This document shows, in pieces, positions 18,566 through 26,168 of a stretch of 64,000 nt of DNA. Source of the stretch: Mycolicibacter sp. MU0083 (GTDB taxonomy: Bacteria > Actinomycetota > Actinomycetes > Mycobacteriales > Mycobacteriaceae); NCBI RefSeq assembly GCF_963378075.1, contig NZ_OY726394.1:806001-870000 (forward strand), in the 5' to 3' direction. A program made the translations under genes and the position numbers. The stretch's first letter is position 1, and each line of letters begins with the position of its first letter. The notes beneath the pieces were generated by a model that was not told where the DNA came from, did no database searches, and saw only the letters and a program-made list of their open reading frames with translations.

Positions 18566-19000
18566 ATGGCCGCGTTACCGCCCCCACCTCCAACGACACG
18601 CGCCCGGACTATCGCTCGCTACGTGCTGGCCGCGCAGATGGTCTTCGCGGGGTTCAGCCATCTGTTCTGGGCACGCCAGGAATTTCAGGCGCAGGTACCG
18701 CAGTGGGTGCCCATGGACGCCGACGGCGTCGTGATGGCCTCCGGGGGAGTGGAGATCGCGCTGGGTGTCGGTCTGGCGGTGCTGCGCCGCGACCGGGTGC
18801 TGGTGGGTGGCCTGCTGGCGGTGTTCTTCGTGCTCATCTTTCCGGGCAATCTGGCCCAGTATCTGAACCACGTCGATGCTTTCAACCTCAACAGCGACAT
18901 CAGCCGACTGGTGCGCCTGTTCTTCCAACCGGTGCTAATCGCCTGGGTGCTGTGGGCGACGGCGATCCCCAAGAGCAAACAAGTGCCACAATCTGCGTAA
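18566..19000 (+). CDS. DoxX-like membrane protein
   Basis: A 144-residue protein with four predicted transmembrane helices (about residues 19-35, 58-74, 80-98 and 118-135). The pattern is AGFSHLFWA, then a central GGVEIALGVGL and FPGNLAQYLN, as in DoxX-like proteins. An AGTAAGGA ribosome site precedes the ATG, 19 nt after the OhrR-like gene, so both are probably one transcript. DoxX-type proteins are linked to thiol/oxidant homeostasis in mycobacteria, which fits a peroxide-sensing regulator upstream. A second protein of this kind is encoded at 31.9 kb with a similar YPANL motif. Confidence 0.75.
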   Translation: MAALPPPPPTTRARTIARYVLAAQMVFAGFSHLFWARQEFQAQVPQWVPMDADGVVMASGGVEIALGVGLAVLRRDRVLVGGLLAVFFVLIFPGNLAQYLNHVDAFNLNSDISRLVRLFFQPVLIAWVLWATAIPKSKQVPQSA

Positions 19001-19015
19001 TTCACACGCACCAAG

Positions 19016-19088
19016 TGCCCCCGGCAGGATTCGAACCTGCGACACCGGCTTTAGGAGAGCCGTGCTCTATCCCCTGAGCTACGGGGGC
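19016..19088 (-). tRNA. tRNA-Arg (anticodon CCT)
   Basis: A complete cloverleaf is readable on the minus strand. It has a 7-bp acceptor stem GCCCCCG/CGGGGGC, a D-arm with GCTC/GAGC, and an anticodon stem CGGCT/AGCCG. The loop CTCCTAA gives anticodon CCT, and the T-arm GCAGG-TTCGAAT-CCTGC is canonical. CCA is not encoded. Anticodon CCT reads AGG arginine codons, which are rare in this G+C-rich genome. Confidence 0.97.
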
Positions 19089-19176
19089 GGGGAACCTGTC
19101 GGAACAGGTGTGTGAAAACTGTAGTGGATCGCCACCGATTACCGGTGGTCGGTGGCACCGGGATCTCCGATCGCGG

Positions 19177-20259
19177 TCATCGGGGGCGGTTGCCGAAGCC
19201 GACGTGACTGCGGACCGGCGGCAGGTCGGCCATGGTGGCCACCCCGGGCGGTGCGGCGCAGATCGCCGGCACCGCGTTGAGGACCTGCATCGCGGTGGCC
19301 ACACTCGCAGAGCGGACGTGCTCCTCGATACCGGCGGCCCGTGTGAAACTGGCCAGCGAGAAGAAGTGGGTCCGCATCGACGGATCGCCCTCGACGGTCA
19401 GCGTCCACCCGTGTTCGGGGGTCGGCCAGTGTGCCGGGTACTCGCCGCCGACGGTCCACAGCGCCTCGATTTCGACCAGCGTCTCGCCGTTGCGGCGGCC
19501 CGACCAGGTCCAGCGTTGGCCGGCGGTGGTGCCCGCCCGCAGCAGGCGGTCGAAGATCTGATGATCGGCGACCGCGGGGACGGCCTCGACACGGGTGGTG
19601 ACCTCGTCGATGCCGGCGTGCAGTTCGTCGGCGATGAACCAGACCTGTTCGCAGAACAACGAACTGGTGAGCGCCAGGGATTCGCTCGTCGTCGGGCCGA
19701 TCGCCTCGACCGGCTGACCGAATCCCATGACGTCGAAGGTGATCGAGGTGCTCTCGTACACCGACCAGTCGGCCCGCTCCTGCAGCGTCACCTTGTCGAT
19801 GGTGCGACTCATGCCCGACAGTGCCAGCGGCAGTACGCCCGAGAGGTTGCCCGGATTCAGGCCGCTGCCGTGTACGGTGGCGCCGCCGTCGCGGGCCGCG
19901 GCCAGCACCCGGTCGGCGTCGGCCGATGCGATCCGTCGGGGGTGGAACAGAAATGCCGTGGTGGCAACGTTCTTGCCGCCGGCCAGCAGCGCGCACACGT
20001 CGTCGATTCTGGGGTGGCGCGGGGTGTAGAGCACGCAATCGGCGTCGAGGGCCAGTATGGCGTCGGTGTCGGTGGACGCGGTGACGCCGATCGGATCCCG
20101 GCCGACCAGGGTGCCGATGTCGACGCCGTCCTTGTCGGGTGAATACACCCGGGCGCCGACGATCTGCAGGTCCGGACGGTGGTCGATGATCGTGGTGATC
20201 ATCTCCTGGCCGACCGCGCCGAGCCCCCACCCGATGATGCGAAGCGGTCCGTCGGTCAT
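19177..20259 (-). CDS. DapB-like NAD(P)-dependent reductase family protein
   Basis: A 360-residue protein with an N-terminal Rossmann fold (IIGWGLGAVGQ, residues 8-18) and a C-terminal domain like dihydrodipicolinate reductase or 2,4-diaminopentanoate dehydrogenase. HGSGLNPGNLSGVLPLA and TFDVMGFG are family motifs. A paralogue with the same DVMGFG motif lies at 47.2-48.2 kb. It is too long for DapB and the lysine pathway has its own enzyme, so the substrate is unknown. Its start overlaps the TetR stop by 4 nt, making it the last gene of the oxidoreductase-CMD/TetR operon. Confidence 0.83.
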   Translation of the reverse strand: MTDGPLRIIGWGLGAVGQEMITTIIDHRPDLQIVGARVYSPDKDGVDIGTLVGRDPIGVTASTDTDAILALDADCVLYTPRHPRIDDVCALLAGGKNVATTAFLFHPRRIASADADRVLAAARDGGATVHGSGLNPGNLSGVLPLALSGMSRTIDKVTLQERADWSVYESTSITFDVMGFGQPVEAIGPTTSESLALTSSLFCEQVWFIADELHAGIDEVTTRVEAVPAVADHQIFDRLLRAGTTAGQRWTWSGRRNGETLVEIEALWTVGGEYPAHWPTPEHGWTLTVEGDPSMRTHFFSLASFTRAAGIEEHVRSASVATAMQVLNAVPAICAAPPGVATMADLPPVRSHVGFGNRPR

Positions 20260-20858
20260 GGTTTCTCCTTCGGGTCGATGAGGGCTTGCAGGGCGACGGC
20301 ATAGTGGTCGAATGCCGCAGCACCGGCCACCAGGTCTGAGGTCTGCTCGAAAAGGCTGATATGCGTGAGCAATCCACCGATCTGCGCGGCGATCAGTTGG
20401 GCACGCAGGCCGGCGTCGGGTCCACTCAGGCGTGCGGTCAGCGGTTCGGTGATGTGGCGGGTGGTCGACCGTTCCAGGTAGGCGCGGACCTCGGGCCGGT
20501 CCAGCGCACCGAGCAGGGTGCGGTACAGCCGCAGCGTCGAATCGTCCGTCTCGAAGAGCCGGTGCAGTATCGACCGGCCGAGGGTCTGCAGCGGGCCCTC
20601 GACCAGCCCTTGAAAGCTCTGCGGCACGGTGAGGACTTCCAGGAACAGCTTCTCCTTGGAGCCGAAGTGGCGGATCACCACCGCGGGATCGCTGCCGGCC
20701 AGTCGGGCGATGTCGCGCACCGAGGTGCCGCTGAAGCCGTGTTCGGCGAAGAGCGTCGAGGCCGCGGCCTTGATGGCCTCCCGGGTGGCCGTCGAGCGGG
20801 GCCGGCCGGGTTTGCGAACCGGTGCGCCGGCGACCGGGCCGGTCTGCCTGTCGTCCAC
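20256..20858 (-). CDS. TetR-family regulator
   Basis: A 200-residue TetR regulator with an N-terminal KPGRPRSTATREAIKAAAS entry, then HGFSGTSVRDIARLAGSDPAVVIRHFGSKEKLF as the helix-turn-helix (residues about 22-70). The C-terminal region belongs to the TetR_C group with LYRTLLGALDRPEVRAYLE and QIGGLLTHISLFEQ. It lies 4 nt after the oxidoreductase-CMD fusion gene and overlaps the DapB-like gene by 4 nt, so all three share one message. It is the best candidate to bind the two GTCAAC-N3-GTTGAC operators upstream of the operon. Confidence 0.88.
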   Translation of the reverse strand: MDDRQTGPVAGAPVRKPGRPRSTATREAIKAAASTLFAEHGFSGTSVRDIARLAGSDPAVVIRHFGSKEKLFLEVLTVPQSFQGLVEGPLQTLGRSILHRLFETDDSTLRLYRTLLGALDRPEVRAYLERSTTRHITEPLTARLSGPDAGLRAQLIAAQIGGLLTHISLFEQTSDLVAGAAAFDHYAVALQALIDPKEKP

Positions 20859-20862
20859 CGGC

Positions 20863-22083
20863 TCAGCTGCTCTGCGGAACGGCGTACTGGCCGATGGCTT
20901 CCTCGAAGGCGGCCTGCACCGCCGTCGCGTTGGGCCACCCGGCGTAATGCATTAATTGCAAGACGATCTCGCGCAGTTGATCGACGGTGAACTCCTGGTT
21001 GGCCATCGCGCCGCGCAACTGGGTCTGCAGCAGGTCGGCGCGGCCCACCATCGCGGTCACCCCGAACGTCAGCAGCCGGCGGTCGCGCAGCGTGAGGTAG
21101 GGCCGGGACAGGATCTGTCCGAAGAGGTGCTCGACGGTGGTGACGACGCTGGGGATGGTGACGCCGTCGGGTACCTGCTTGCTGTAGCCGGGGCCGTAGA
21201 CCCGATCCATCATCGCCAGCCCGCGTTGCCACGGCTCACCGGGCAGCGGCTCGGGCAGCGTCCCGTCGTACACCGCGCGCATCCTCGGCCGGGCGATGTC
21301 GACGATGGGCACCTCCAGCCCGACGCTGCCCGCGAAAGCCTGCGCGGCGGCGAGGTCCTTTTCGGCCAGCGCGACCGCGGAATCCACCCGTTCTTCGGGA
21401 ACCTCGATGCCGGCGGCATGCACCTGCAGCAGCGTCAGCGGTGACGTGCCCCCGTCGGTGTTGGAGATGACCTCCAGCAGCTTGTCCAACGTGACGCCGC
21501 CCGCGTCCGCGATCGAGGCGGCCTCCCGCACCGCCGCCCACATCGAATAGGTCAGGGCGTTGCGGGCCAGTTTGGTGACCATGCCGGTGCCGGTATCGCC
21601 GCAATGCACCACGATCTTGGCGAAGTCGTCGAACACCGGCTTGGCCCGTGCGAATACCTCCTCGGGGCCGCCGACCATCACGGTCAACCCGTTCTCGGCG
21701 GCCTGCGTGCCGCCGGTGACACCGGCATCGAGGAACCCGACTCCGGCGCCTTCGCACCGGGCGGCGAGTTCGGTCACCGCGTCCAGGTCGACCGTGGACA
21801 GCAATGCGACCACCAGCCCGTCGTGGGCGGCCGAGAGAATCCCGTCGTCCCCGGCGATCACCTCTCGGGCCTGTTCGGCGGTCAGGGTCGCCACCAGCAC
21901 CACGTCGCTGTCGCGGGCCACCTCGGCGATGGTCGCCGCCTGCTCCGGAACGCCGGCCAGGTCGTCGGCGGCGCCGGGGCGAATGTCGTAGACCGCCGGG
22001 ATACGCCCGCTGCGGGCCAAGCTGACCGCCACACCGCCGCCGATCATGCCCAAACCCACTACGCCGGCGCGTAATTCGCTCAT
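20863..22083 (-). CDS. Beta-hydroxyacid dehydrogenase-like domain fused to carboxymuconolactone decarboxylase domain
   Basis: A 406-residue fusion. Residues 1-290 are a 6-phosphogluconate/3-hydroxyisobutyrate dehydrogenase-type oxidoreductase: GLGMIGGG (10-17), the substrate motif DAGVTGG (119-125), and the catalytic lysine and asparagine in TKLARNAL (K171, N175). Residues about 310-406 are a carboxymuconolactone decarboxylase (CMD/AhpD-like) domain ending in QLMHYAGWPNATAVQAAFEEA. The CxxC pair of true AhpD peroxidases is absent, favouring a decarboxylase-like or structural role. A GAGGAG ribosome site precedes the ATG. The gene heads the operon with TetR and DapB-like genes and lies downstream of an ECF41 sigma factor. 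Confidence 0.87.
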   Translation of the reverse strand: MSELRAGVVGLGMIGGGVAVSLARSGRIPAVYDIRPGAADDLAGVPEQAATIAEVARDSDVVLVATLTAEQAREVIAGDDGILSAAHDGLVVALLSTVDLDAVTELAARCEGAGVGFLDAGVTGGTQAAENGLTVMVGGPEEVFARAKPVFDDFAKIVVHCGDTGTGMVTKLARNALTYSMWAAVREAASIADAGGVTLDKLLEVISNTDGGTSPLTLLQVHAAGIEVPEERVDSAVALAEKDLAAAQAFAGSVGLEVPIVDIARPRMRAVYDGTLPEPLPGEPWQRGLAMMDRVYGPGYSKQVPDGVTIPSVVTTVEHLFGQILSRPYLTLRDRRLLTFGVTAMVGRADLLQTQLRGAMANQEFTVDQLREIVLQLMHYAGWPNATAVQAAFEEAIGQYAVPQSS

Positions 22084-22116
22084 CGGAGTGTTCTCCTCTG
22101 CGGTTCGCCCATTTTT

Positions 22117-22131
22117 GTCAACAACGTTGAC
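22117..22131. promoter_or_regulatory. Palindromic operator, copy 1
   Basis: GTCAAC-AAC-GTTGAC is a perfect inverted repeat with 6-bp arms, 33 nt upstream of the oxidoreductase-CMD start. On the minus strand it contains TTGACA, so it could overlap a -35 element. Its size and symmetry are typical of TetR-family sites. Confidence 0.75.
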
Positions 22132-22160
22132 TCAAACCATGCGCCGCCGGGGTCAATTTT

Positions 22161-22175
22161 GTCAACGGCGTTGAC
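22161..22175. promoter_or_regulatory. Palindromic operator, copy 2
   Basis: GTCAAC-GGC-GTTGAC has the same arms as copy 1, with centres 44 bp apart (about four helical turns). Both copies are preceded by TTTT on the plus strand. Two sites on the same face of the helix suggest cooperative binding or looping by the TetR protein encoded in the operon. Confidence 0.75.
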
Positions 22176-22188
22176 GGATCTAGTGCCG

Positions 22189-23058
22189 CTATCGCCACAG
22201 CGTGAGCTTGTCCGGGTTGAGGACCAACCGGACCTGCGTGACCACACCGCCGTCGACCTCCAGGGTGACCACGCCGACGACGGAGCCCTCGGCCTGCAGC
22301 ACGAAGCCCAGCCCGTCGTTGGTCTGTCGATCGGCCAGCCTGACCGACGGCATGGTCCGCAGTGCCCCGGTCAGGTAGCGCGCGACGCGGTCGGCGCCGT
22401 GAATCGGGTTGCGCGCGGCGCTGACCCGACCACCGCCGTCGGAGCGGGCCACCACATCGGGGTCCAGCGTGGCGATGAGTGCCGCCATGTCACCGGAGCG
22501 GGCGGCCGTGGCGAACGCCCGCACCACCCGGTCGTGTTCGGCGCGGCTGACGGTCCGCGCCGGGCTGCGCCGTACGCGGGTACGCGCCGACACCGCGAGT
22601 TGACGGCACGCGGCGGGGCTACGCCCCACGATCTCGCCGATCTCGGTGAACGGCACCCCGAAAACGTCGTGCAGCACGAAGGCCACCCGCTCGGCCGGCG
22701 TCATCGATTCCAGCAGCACCAACAACGCGGTGCTGACGGTGTCATCGAGCGTGACGCGCTCGGCGGGCCAGTCACCCATATCGGGGGCGAAGGCGTGCGG
22801 CGGCACCGGTTCGGGCAGCCACGGGCCGACGTAGCGTTCGCGGCGGGCCCGCGCCGAGGTCAGCATGTCCAGGCAGATCCGGCCGATGACCCTCGTCAGC
22901 CATGCCCGCGCGGACTCGATCGATGCACGCTCGGGGTCGGACTGCCGGTACCAGCGGATGTAGGTCTCCTGGACCGCGTCCTCGGCGTCGGCGATCGTCC
23001 CCAGCATCCGAAACGCCAGGCCGGTCAGGTAACCGCGCTCGCCGACTACGTCGGGCAT
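22189..23058 (-). CDS. ECF sigma factor, ECF41 type, with SnoaL-like C-terminal extension
   Basis: A 289-residue extracytoplasmic-function sigma factor. Region 2 runs over residues 5-70 (AEDAVQETYIRWYR) and region 4 over 110-165 (LTPAERVAFVLHDVFG, FTEIGEIVGRS). The C-terminal SnoaL-like domain occupies 175-289. Three ECF41 signatures are visible: WLPEP in the linker (80-84), DGGGR (207-211) and NPDKL (281-285). In this family the C-terminal extension replaces an anti-sigma factor and sets activity. The typical partners are carboxymuconolactone decarboxylases, oxidoreductases or epimerases, and all three kinds lie on either side here. The inducing signal is unknown. SigJ of M. tuberculosis has the same architecture. 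Confidence 0.92.
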   Translation of the reverse strand: MPDVVGERGYLTGLAFRMLGTIADAEDAVQETYIRWYRQSDPERASIESARAWLTRVIGRICLDMLTSARARRERYVGPWLPEPVPPHAFAPDMGDWPAERVTLDDTVSTALLVLLESMTPAERVAFVLHDVFGVPFTEIGEIVGRSPAACRQLAVSARTRVRRSPARTVSRAEHDRVVRAFATAARSGDMAALIATLDPDVVARSDGGGRVSAARNPIHGADRVARYLTGALRTMPSVRLADRQTNDGLGFVLQAEGSVVGVVTLEVDGGVVTQVRLVLNPDKLTLWR

Positions 23059-23080
23059 ATCGCGACCCTATCGGAATCCG

Positions 23081-23107
23081 CCTCACATTCGGCCGCGCTG
23101 CGTCGTC
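23081..23107 (+). promoter_or_regulatory. Candidate ECF41-dependent promoter
   Basis: CCTCACA (23081-23087), 16 bp, then CGTC (23104-23107) resembles the published ECF41 promoter form TGTCACA...CGTC, with five of seven bases in the upstream box. It lies 36 nt before the epimerase start, in the divergent spacer next to the sigma factor gene, where the target promoter of this family usually sits. Confidence 0.5.
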
Positions 23108-23142
23108 ATAACTGGTAGATCCGAATCAGAAAGGACACAGCC

Positions 23143-23895
23143 ATGAAGATCGCGGTTGCCGGCGGTACCGGCAAGACCGGGCGCAGAGTCGTCGAGCGGT
23201 TGCGCGACCAGGGCCACCAGCCGGTGATCCTGGCCCGCGCCCACGGGGTCGACCTGCTGGCGAACACCGGGATCGACGCCGCCCTGCACGGTGTGCAGGC
23301 CGTCATCGATGTCGTCGACTTCGCCACCATGAACGCCAACAAAGCCCGGGAATCCTTCGGCACCGCGACGGCCAATCTGCTGGCCGCCGAGCAGCGCAAC
23401 GGCGTGCAGCATCACGTCGCGTTGTCGATCATCGGCATCGACCGGGCGACCACCGGCTACTACCGGGGCAAGCTGCGGCAGGAGGAACTCATCAAGGCCG
23501 CAGCCGTCCCGTGGACCATCTTGCGCGCCAGTCAATTCCACGAGTTCGCCGATCAGGTGCTGGCGCAACTGCCCGGCCCGGTCGCGCCGGTTCCGAAGAT
23601 GAAATCGCAGCCCATCGCCGTCGACGAAGTCGCCGCCCACCTGGTCGGTCTGGCCGCCGGGGAACCGCAGCAGATGGCACCGGAATTGGCCGGCCCGCAG
23701 GTGGAATCGGTGGTCGACATGGCCCGCCGGGTGCTCCGGCGACGCGGGCAACACCGGCTGGTCGTGCCGCTGCGCATCCCCGGTGCTGCCGGCAAAGGCA
23801 TGGCCCACGGCGCACTGCTGCCCACCGGACCGGGTCCCCGCGGCAGGCAGACCTTCGCCGAATGGCTGGACGCACTCCCGGAGGTGGCACGGTGA
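23143..23895 (+). CDS. NAD(P)-binding NmrA/epimerase-like protein
   Basis: A 250-residue atypical SDR with the N-terminal nucleotide-binding motif VAGGTGKTGRRVVERL (residues 4-20). It has no classical YxxxK active site but a YYRGKLRQEELIKAA segment as in NmrA-like and complex-I-type atypical SDRs. The WTILRASQFHEF stretch is typical of the group. It is divergent from the ECF41 sigma gene and is its probable direct target, since epimerase-like genes are one of the three classic ECF41 partners. The stop overlaps the next start (GTGA), so a small membrane protein is co-translated. Confidence 0.87.
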   Translation: MKIAVAGGTGKTGRRVVERLRDQGHQPVILARAHGVDLLANTGIDAALHGVQAVIDVVDFATMNANKARESFGTATANLLAAEQRNGVQHHVALSIIGIDRATTGYYRGKLRQEELIKAAAVPWTILRASQFHEFADQVLAQLPGPVAPVPKMKSQPIAVDEVAAHLVGLAAGEPQQMAPELAGPQVESVVDMARRVLRRRGQHRLVVPLRIPGAAGKGMAHGALLPTGPGPRGRQTFAEWLDALPEVAR

Positions 23896-24308
23896 ACCGC
23901 ACCGTGCACCGCGCCTGCCTGATCCTGTTGACCGCGGTCGGGTTCGGCGTCGGCGGGTGGGCGTACAGCGCCCCGCTGCACTGGTACACCACGTTTCCCG
24001 GGCTCGGCATGCAGTGGTTGCCGGTGCTCGGCCCCTACAACGAGCACTTCGTCAAGGACGTCGGCGCCATGTATCTGGGACTGGCGGCGCTGAGCGCGGT
24101 GGCGCTGTACTACCTGGGCAACCGTGCCGTCGTGGTGGTCACCGGGGTCGCGGTGTCGGTGTTCAACGCGCTGCACCTGATCTATCACCTGGGCATGTTG
24201 GGTATGTACGGCCCGCGGGACCAAGTGCTCAACGTGGTCAGCCTGGGCCTGGTGCTGGTGGCGTCGCTGGCACTGCTGGTGCCGCCGCGCGGCGAAGGGC
24301 GGCAGTGA
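23892..24308 (+). CDS. Small four-helix membrane protein in the ECF41 target operon
   Basis: A 138-residue membrane protein with four hydrophobic segments (about 6-25, 55-76, 82-103 and 112-132). The first extracytoplasmic loop is aromatic (HWYTTFPGLGMQWLP). It starts with GTG overlapping the epimerase stop by 4 nt. Histidines in the third helix region (ALHLIYHLGMLG) could bind metal or haem, but no known motif is complete. It is probably regulated with the epimerase gene by the ECF41 factor. The function is unknown. Confidence 0.75.
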   Translation: MNRTVHRACLILLTAVGFGVGGWAYSAPLHWYTTFPGLGMQWLPVLGPYNEHFVKDVGAMYLGLAALSAVALYYLGNRAVVVVTGVAVSVFNALHLIYHLGMLGMYGPRDQVLNVVSLGLVLVASLALLVPPRGEGRQ

Positions 24309-24379
24309 TCGCCCGGTCGGGGCCGGATAGCGATTGGGAAGACAATCCCAATTTGGCAATGAATTGGTAAAACCGTGCC

Positions 24380-24625
24380 ATGCATGTGTCCGTGGACCGG
24401 GTAGGGCGGATCGTGATCCCCAAGGCACTGCGCGTCGCGCTGGGCATCACCCCGGACACCCCGCTCGAATTGGTACTCGACGGCTCGGGACTTCGGATCG
24501 AGCCGGTGCACCGGCGTGAATGCGCAATCGGGATCCGTGACGGGCTGCCGGTCCTCGCCGAGGTCGAAGGTGCCGTCCTGACCGATGCAGACGTCCGCCG
24601 GCTGCGTGATGACGCCCAGCGCTGA
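24380..24625 (+). CDS. AbrB/SpoVT-type DNA-binding protein (VapB-like antitoxin)
   Basis: An 81-residue protein whose first 45 residues are a swapped-hairpin AbrB/MazE domain (VDRVGRIVIPKALRVALGI, then TPLELVLDGSGLRIEP). The C-terminal tail (TDADVRRLRDDAQR) is the helix by which VapB antitoxins hold their toxin. The expected VapC PIN-domain gene is missing. Only a 24-codon frame overlapping the stop by ATGA (24609-24683) follows, and then a convergent gene. The antitoxin therefore looks unpaired. It may act as a stand-alone regulator or be left over from a lost toxin-antitoxin pair. Confidence 0.82.
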   Translation: MHVSVDRVGRIVIPKALRVALGITPDTPLELVLDGSGLRIEPVHRRECAIGIRDGLPVLAEVEGAVLTDADVRRLRDDAQR

Positions 24626-24693
24626 CCGGTGGGCCGAGCGGATATACCGCTCGCTGGACGTCGACTATCACGTCGTGGACTGACGCAACCGGG

Positions 24694-26055
24694 TCACGCC
24701 GACTCCGCACGGCCCAACAGATGCCGCAGCGCCGGTTCCAGATCGGGGGTGCGGAACCGATGCCCCGCAGCAAGCAAGCGGGCCGGTGACACCCGCTGAT
24801 TCGCGCAGGCCAGTTCGCGTGCCCCCTGTGCGCCGAGCAACGCCCGGGGCCCCAGGCCCGGGACCGGAACGACGGTCGGGCGGTGCAGCACGTGTCCGAG
24901 GGTCTTGGTGTAGTCGCGGTTGCGGACCGGGTTCGGGGCGACGGCGTTGACCGGACCGGACAACCCGGTGTCCCACAGGGCCCGGTGGTAGACGTCGACC
25001 AGGTCGTCGATCCCGATCCACGACAACCACTGGCGCCCGTCGCCCAGGCGTCCACCCAATCCCGCGGCGAACAACGGCCGCATCAGCTGCAGGGTGCCGC
25101 CCCGCGGCGATTGCACGGTGCCGGTGCGGACACGGACCACCCGGATGCCCGACTCCTCGGCCGGGGCCAGGGCCGCTTCCCAATCGGCGACCACATCGGC
25201 CAGAAACCCCTCACCGCGCGAACTGTCCTCGGTCAGGGTCTGCTCGCCGCGGTCGTAGCCGTAGTACCCGATCGCCGAGGCGCAGATGAACGCGGCGGGC
25301 CCCGAGGCGACGCCACCGGCCAACTCGGCGAGCCTGCGGGTCGGCTCGATCCGGCTGTCGCGCACCGCACGACGATGCGCGTCGGTGAAACGGCCGGCGA
25401 TGGAGGCCCCCGCCAGGTGAATCACCGCGTCGACACCGGCCAGCAGATTGCGGTCCGGATCGTCGGGATTCCATTGCCGCTCTTCGGGATTGCGCGGGGA
25501 GTGGCGCACCAGCCGGATCACCCGGTGACCGCCGGTGCTCAAGAACGCGGTCAACGCCGAACCGACCAGGCCCGAGGAGCCGGTGACCGCCACCGTCATC
25601 GACCCCATCCCGTGCTCGGCCGCGCGCTGATGGGCGGCCAGGTCGTCCGCGAGCTGGCGATGCCGGTAGACGAACATCGGCCGCAGTAATGCCGCGGGGA
25701 TCGGGGCCTGCACGGTGTCGGTCATCCGGGTCCGGCCGTCGCCGAGGTCGTCGAACTCGTGGGTGTGCCGCCAGTTCAACGCCAACCGTGCCGGCAGCGA
25801 GGCCAGACCGTGCCCGCCGAGTTCGTCGACGAAACGCCGCGGCGGATCGTAGCCGTCGGCCCGGTGTTCGGCGATCCAGCGCAGTCCACCGGGCAGCGCC
25901 AGCTCGGCGGTGCCGTCCCGCAGTGAGTCGGCTTCGGAACGCAATCGCATCGGCTGCCACGGCGGGCTCAGACGGGCGAACGCCCCCGGCCGTTCATGCC
26001 ATGCGAAGACTTCCCGGCGTGGCGCCGCCACCGTGCTCGTGAACGTGATCCCCAT
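24694..26055 (-). CDS. SRPBCC domain fused to TIGR01777-type epimerase
   Basis: A 453-residue two-domain protein. Residues 1-145 form an SRPBCC ligand-binding domain (TFTSTVAAPRREVFAWHERPG). Residues 153-450 form a TIGR01777/YfcH-type NAD(P)-binding protein: VTGSSGLVGSALTAFL, IHLAGASIAG, and a C-terminal DUF1731 segment (PARLLAAGHRFRTPDLEPALRHLLG). This fusion is common in actinobacteria. Older annotation calls such proteins cell division inhibitors, but an oxidoreductase role on a lipid or isoprenoid is at least as likely. It is convergent with the AbrB gene and separated by 113 bp from the divergent PE-PPE-domain hydrolase gene. Confidence 0.88.
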   Translation of the reverse strand: MGITFTSTVAAPRREVFAWHERPGAFARLSPPWQPMRLRSEADSLRDGTAELALPGGLRWIAEHRADGYDPPRRFVDELGGHGLASLPARLALNWRHTHEFDDLGDGRTRMTDTVQAPIPAALLRPMFVYRHRQLADDLAAHQRAAEHGMGSMTVAVTGSSGLVGSALTAFLSTGGHRVIRLVRHSPRNPEERQWNPDDPDRNLLAGVDAVIHLAGASIAGRFTDAHRRAVRDSRIEPTRRLAELAGGVASGPAAFICASAIGYYGYDRGEQTLTEDSSRGEGFLADVVADWEAALAPAEESGIRVVRVRTGTVQSPRGGTLQLMRPLFAAGLGGRLGDGRQWLSWIGIDDLVDVYHRALWDTGLSGPVNAVAPNPVRNRDYTKTLGHVLHRPTVVPVPGLGPRALLGAQGARELACANQRVSPARLLAAGHRFRTPDLEPALRHLLGRAESA

Positions 26056-26168
26056 CCATCGACGTTACTGCTGTCCGGCAAAAGGCGCCGTACGCGTTCG
26101 ATCACGATTCCCGGCAATCAGGTGGAACAATGATCCGACTGTTCGGGGGCGGGCGGAGAGGGTATCGA

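Noticed and set aside
19016..19088. tRNA-Arg as an attachment site of an integrated element
   Set aside because: No integrase and no repeat of the tRNA 3' end was seen in the flanking sequence.
24609..24683. 24-codon frame as a functional VapC toxin
   Set aside because: Far too short for a PIN domain and lacks its N-terminal Asp motif; treated as a remnant at most.
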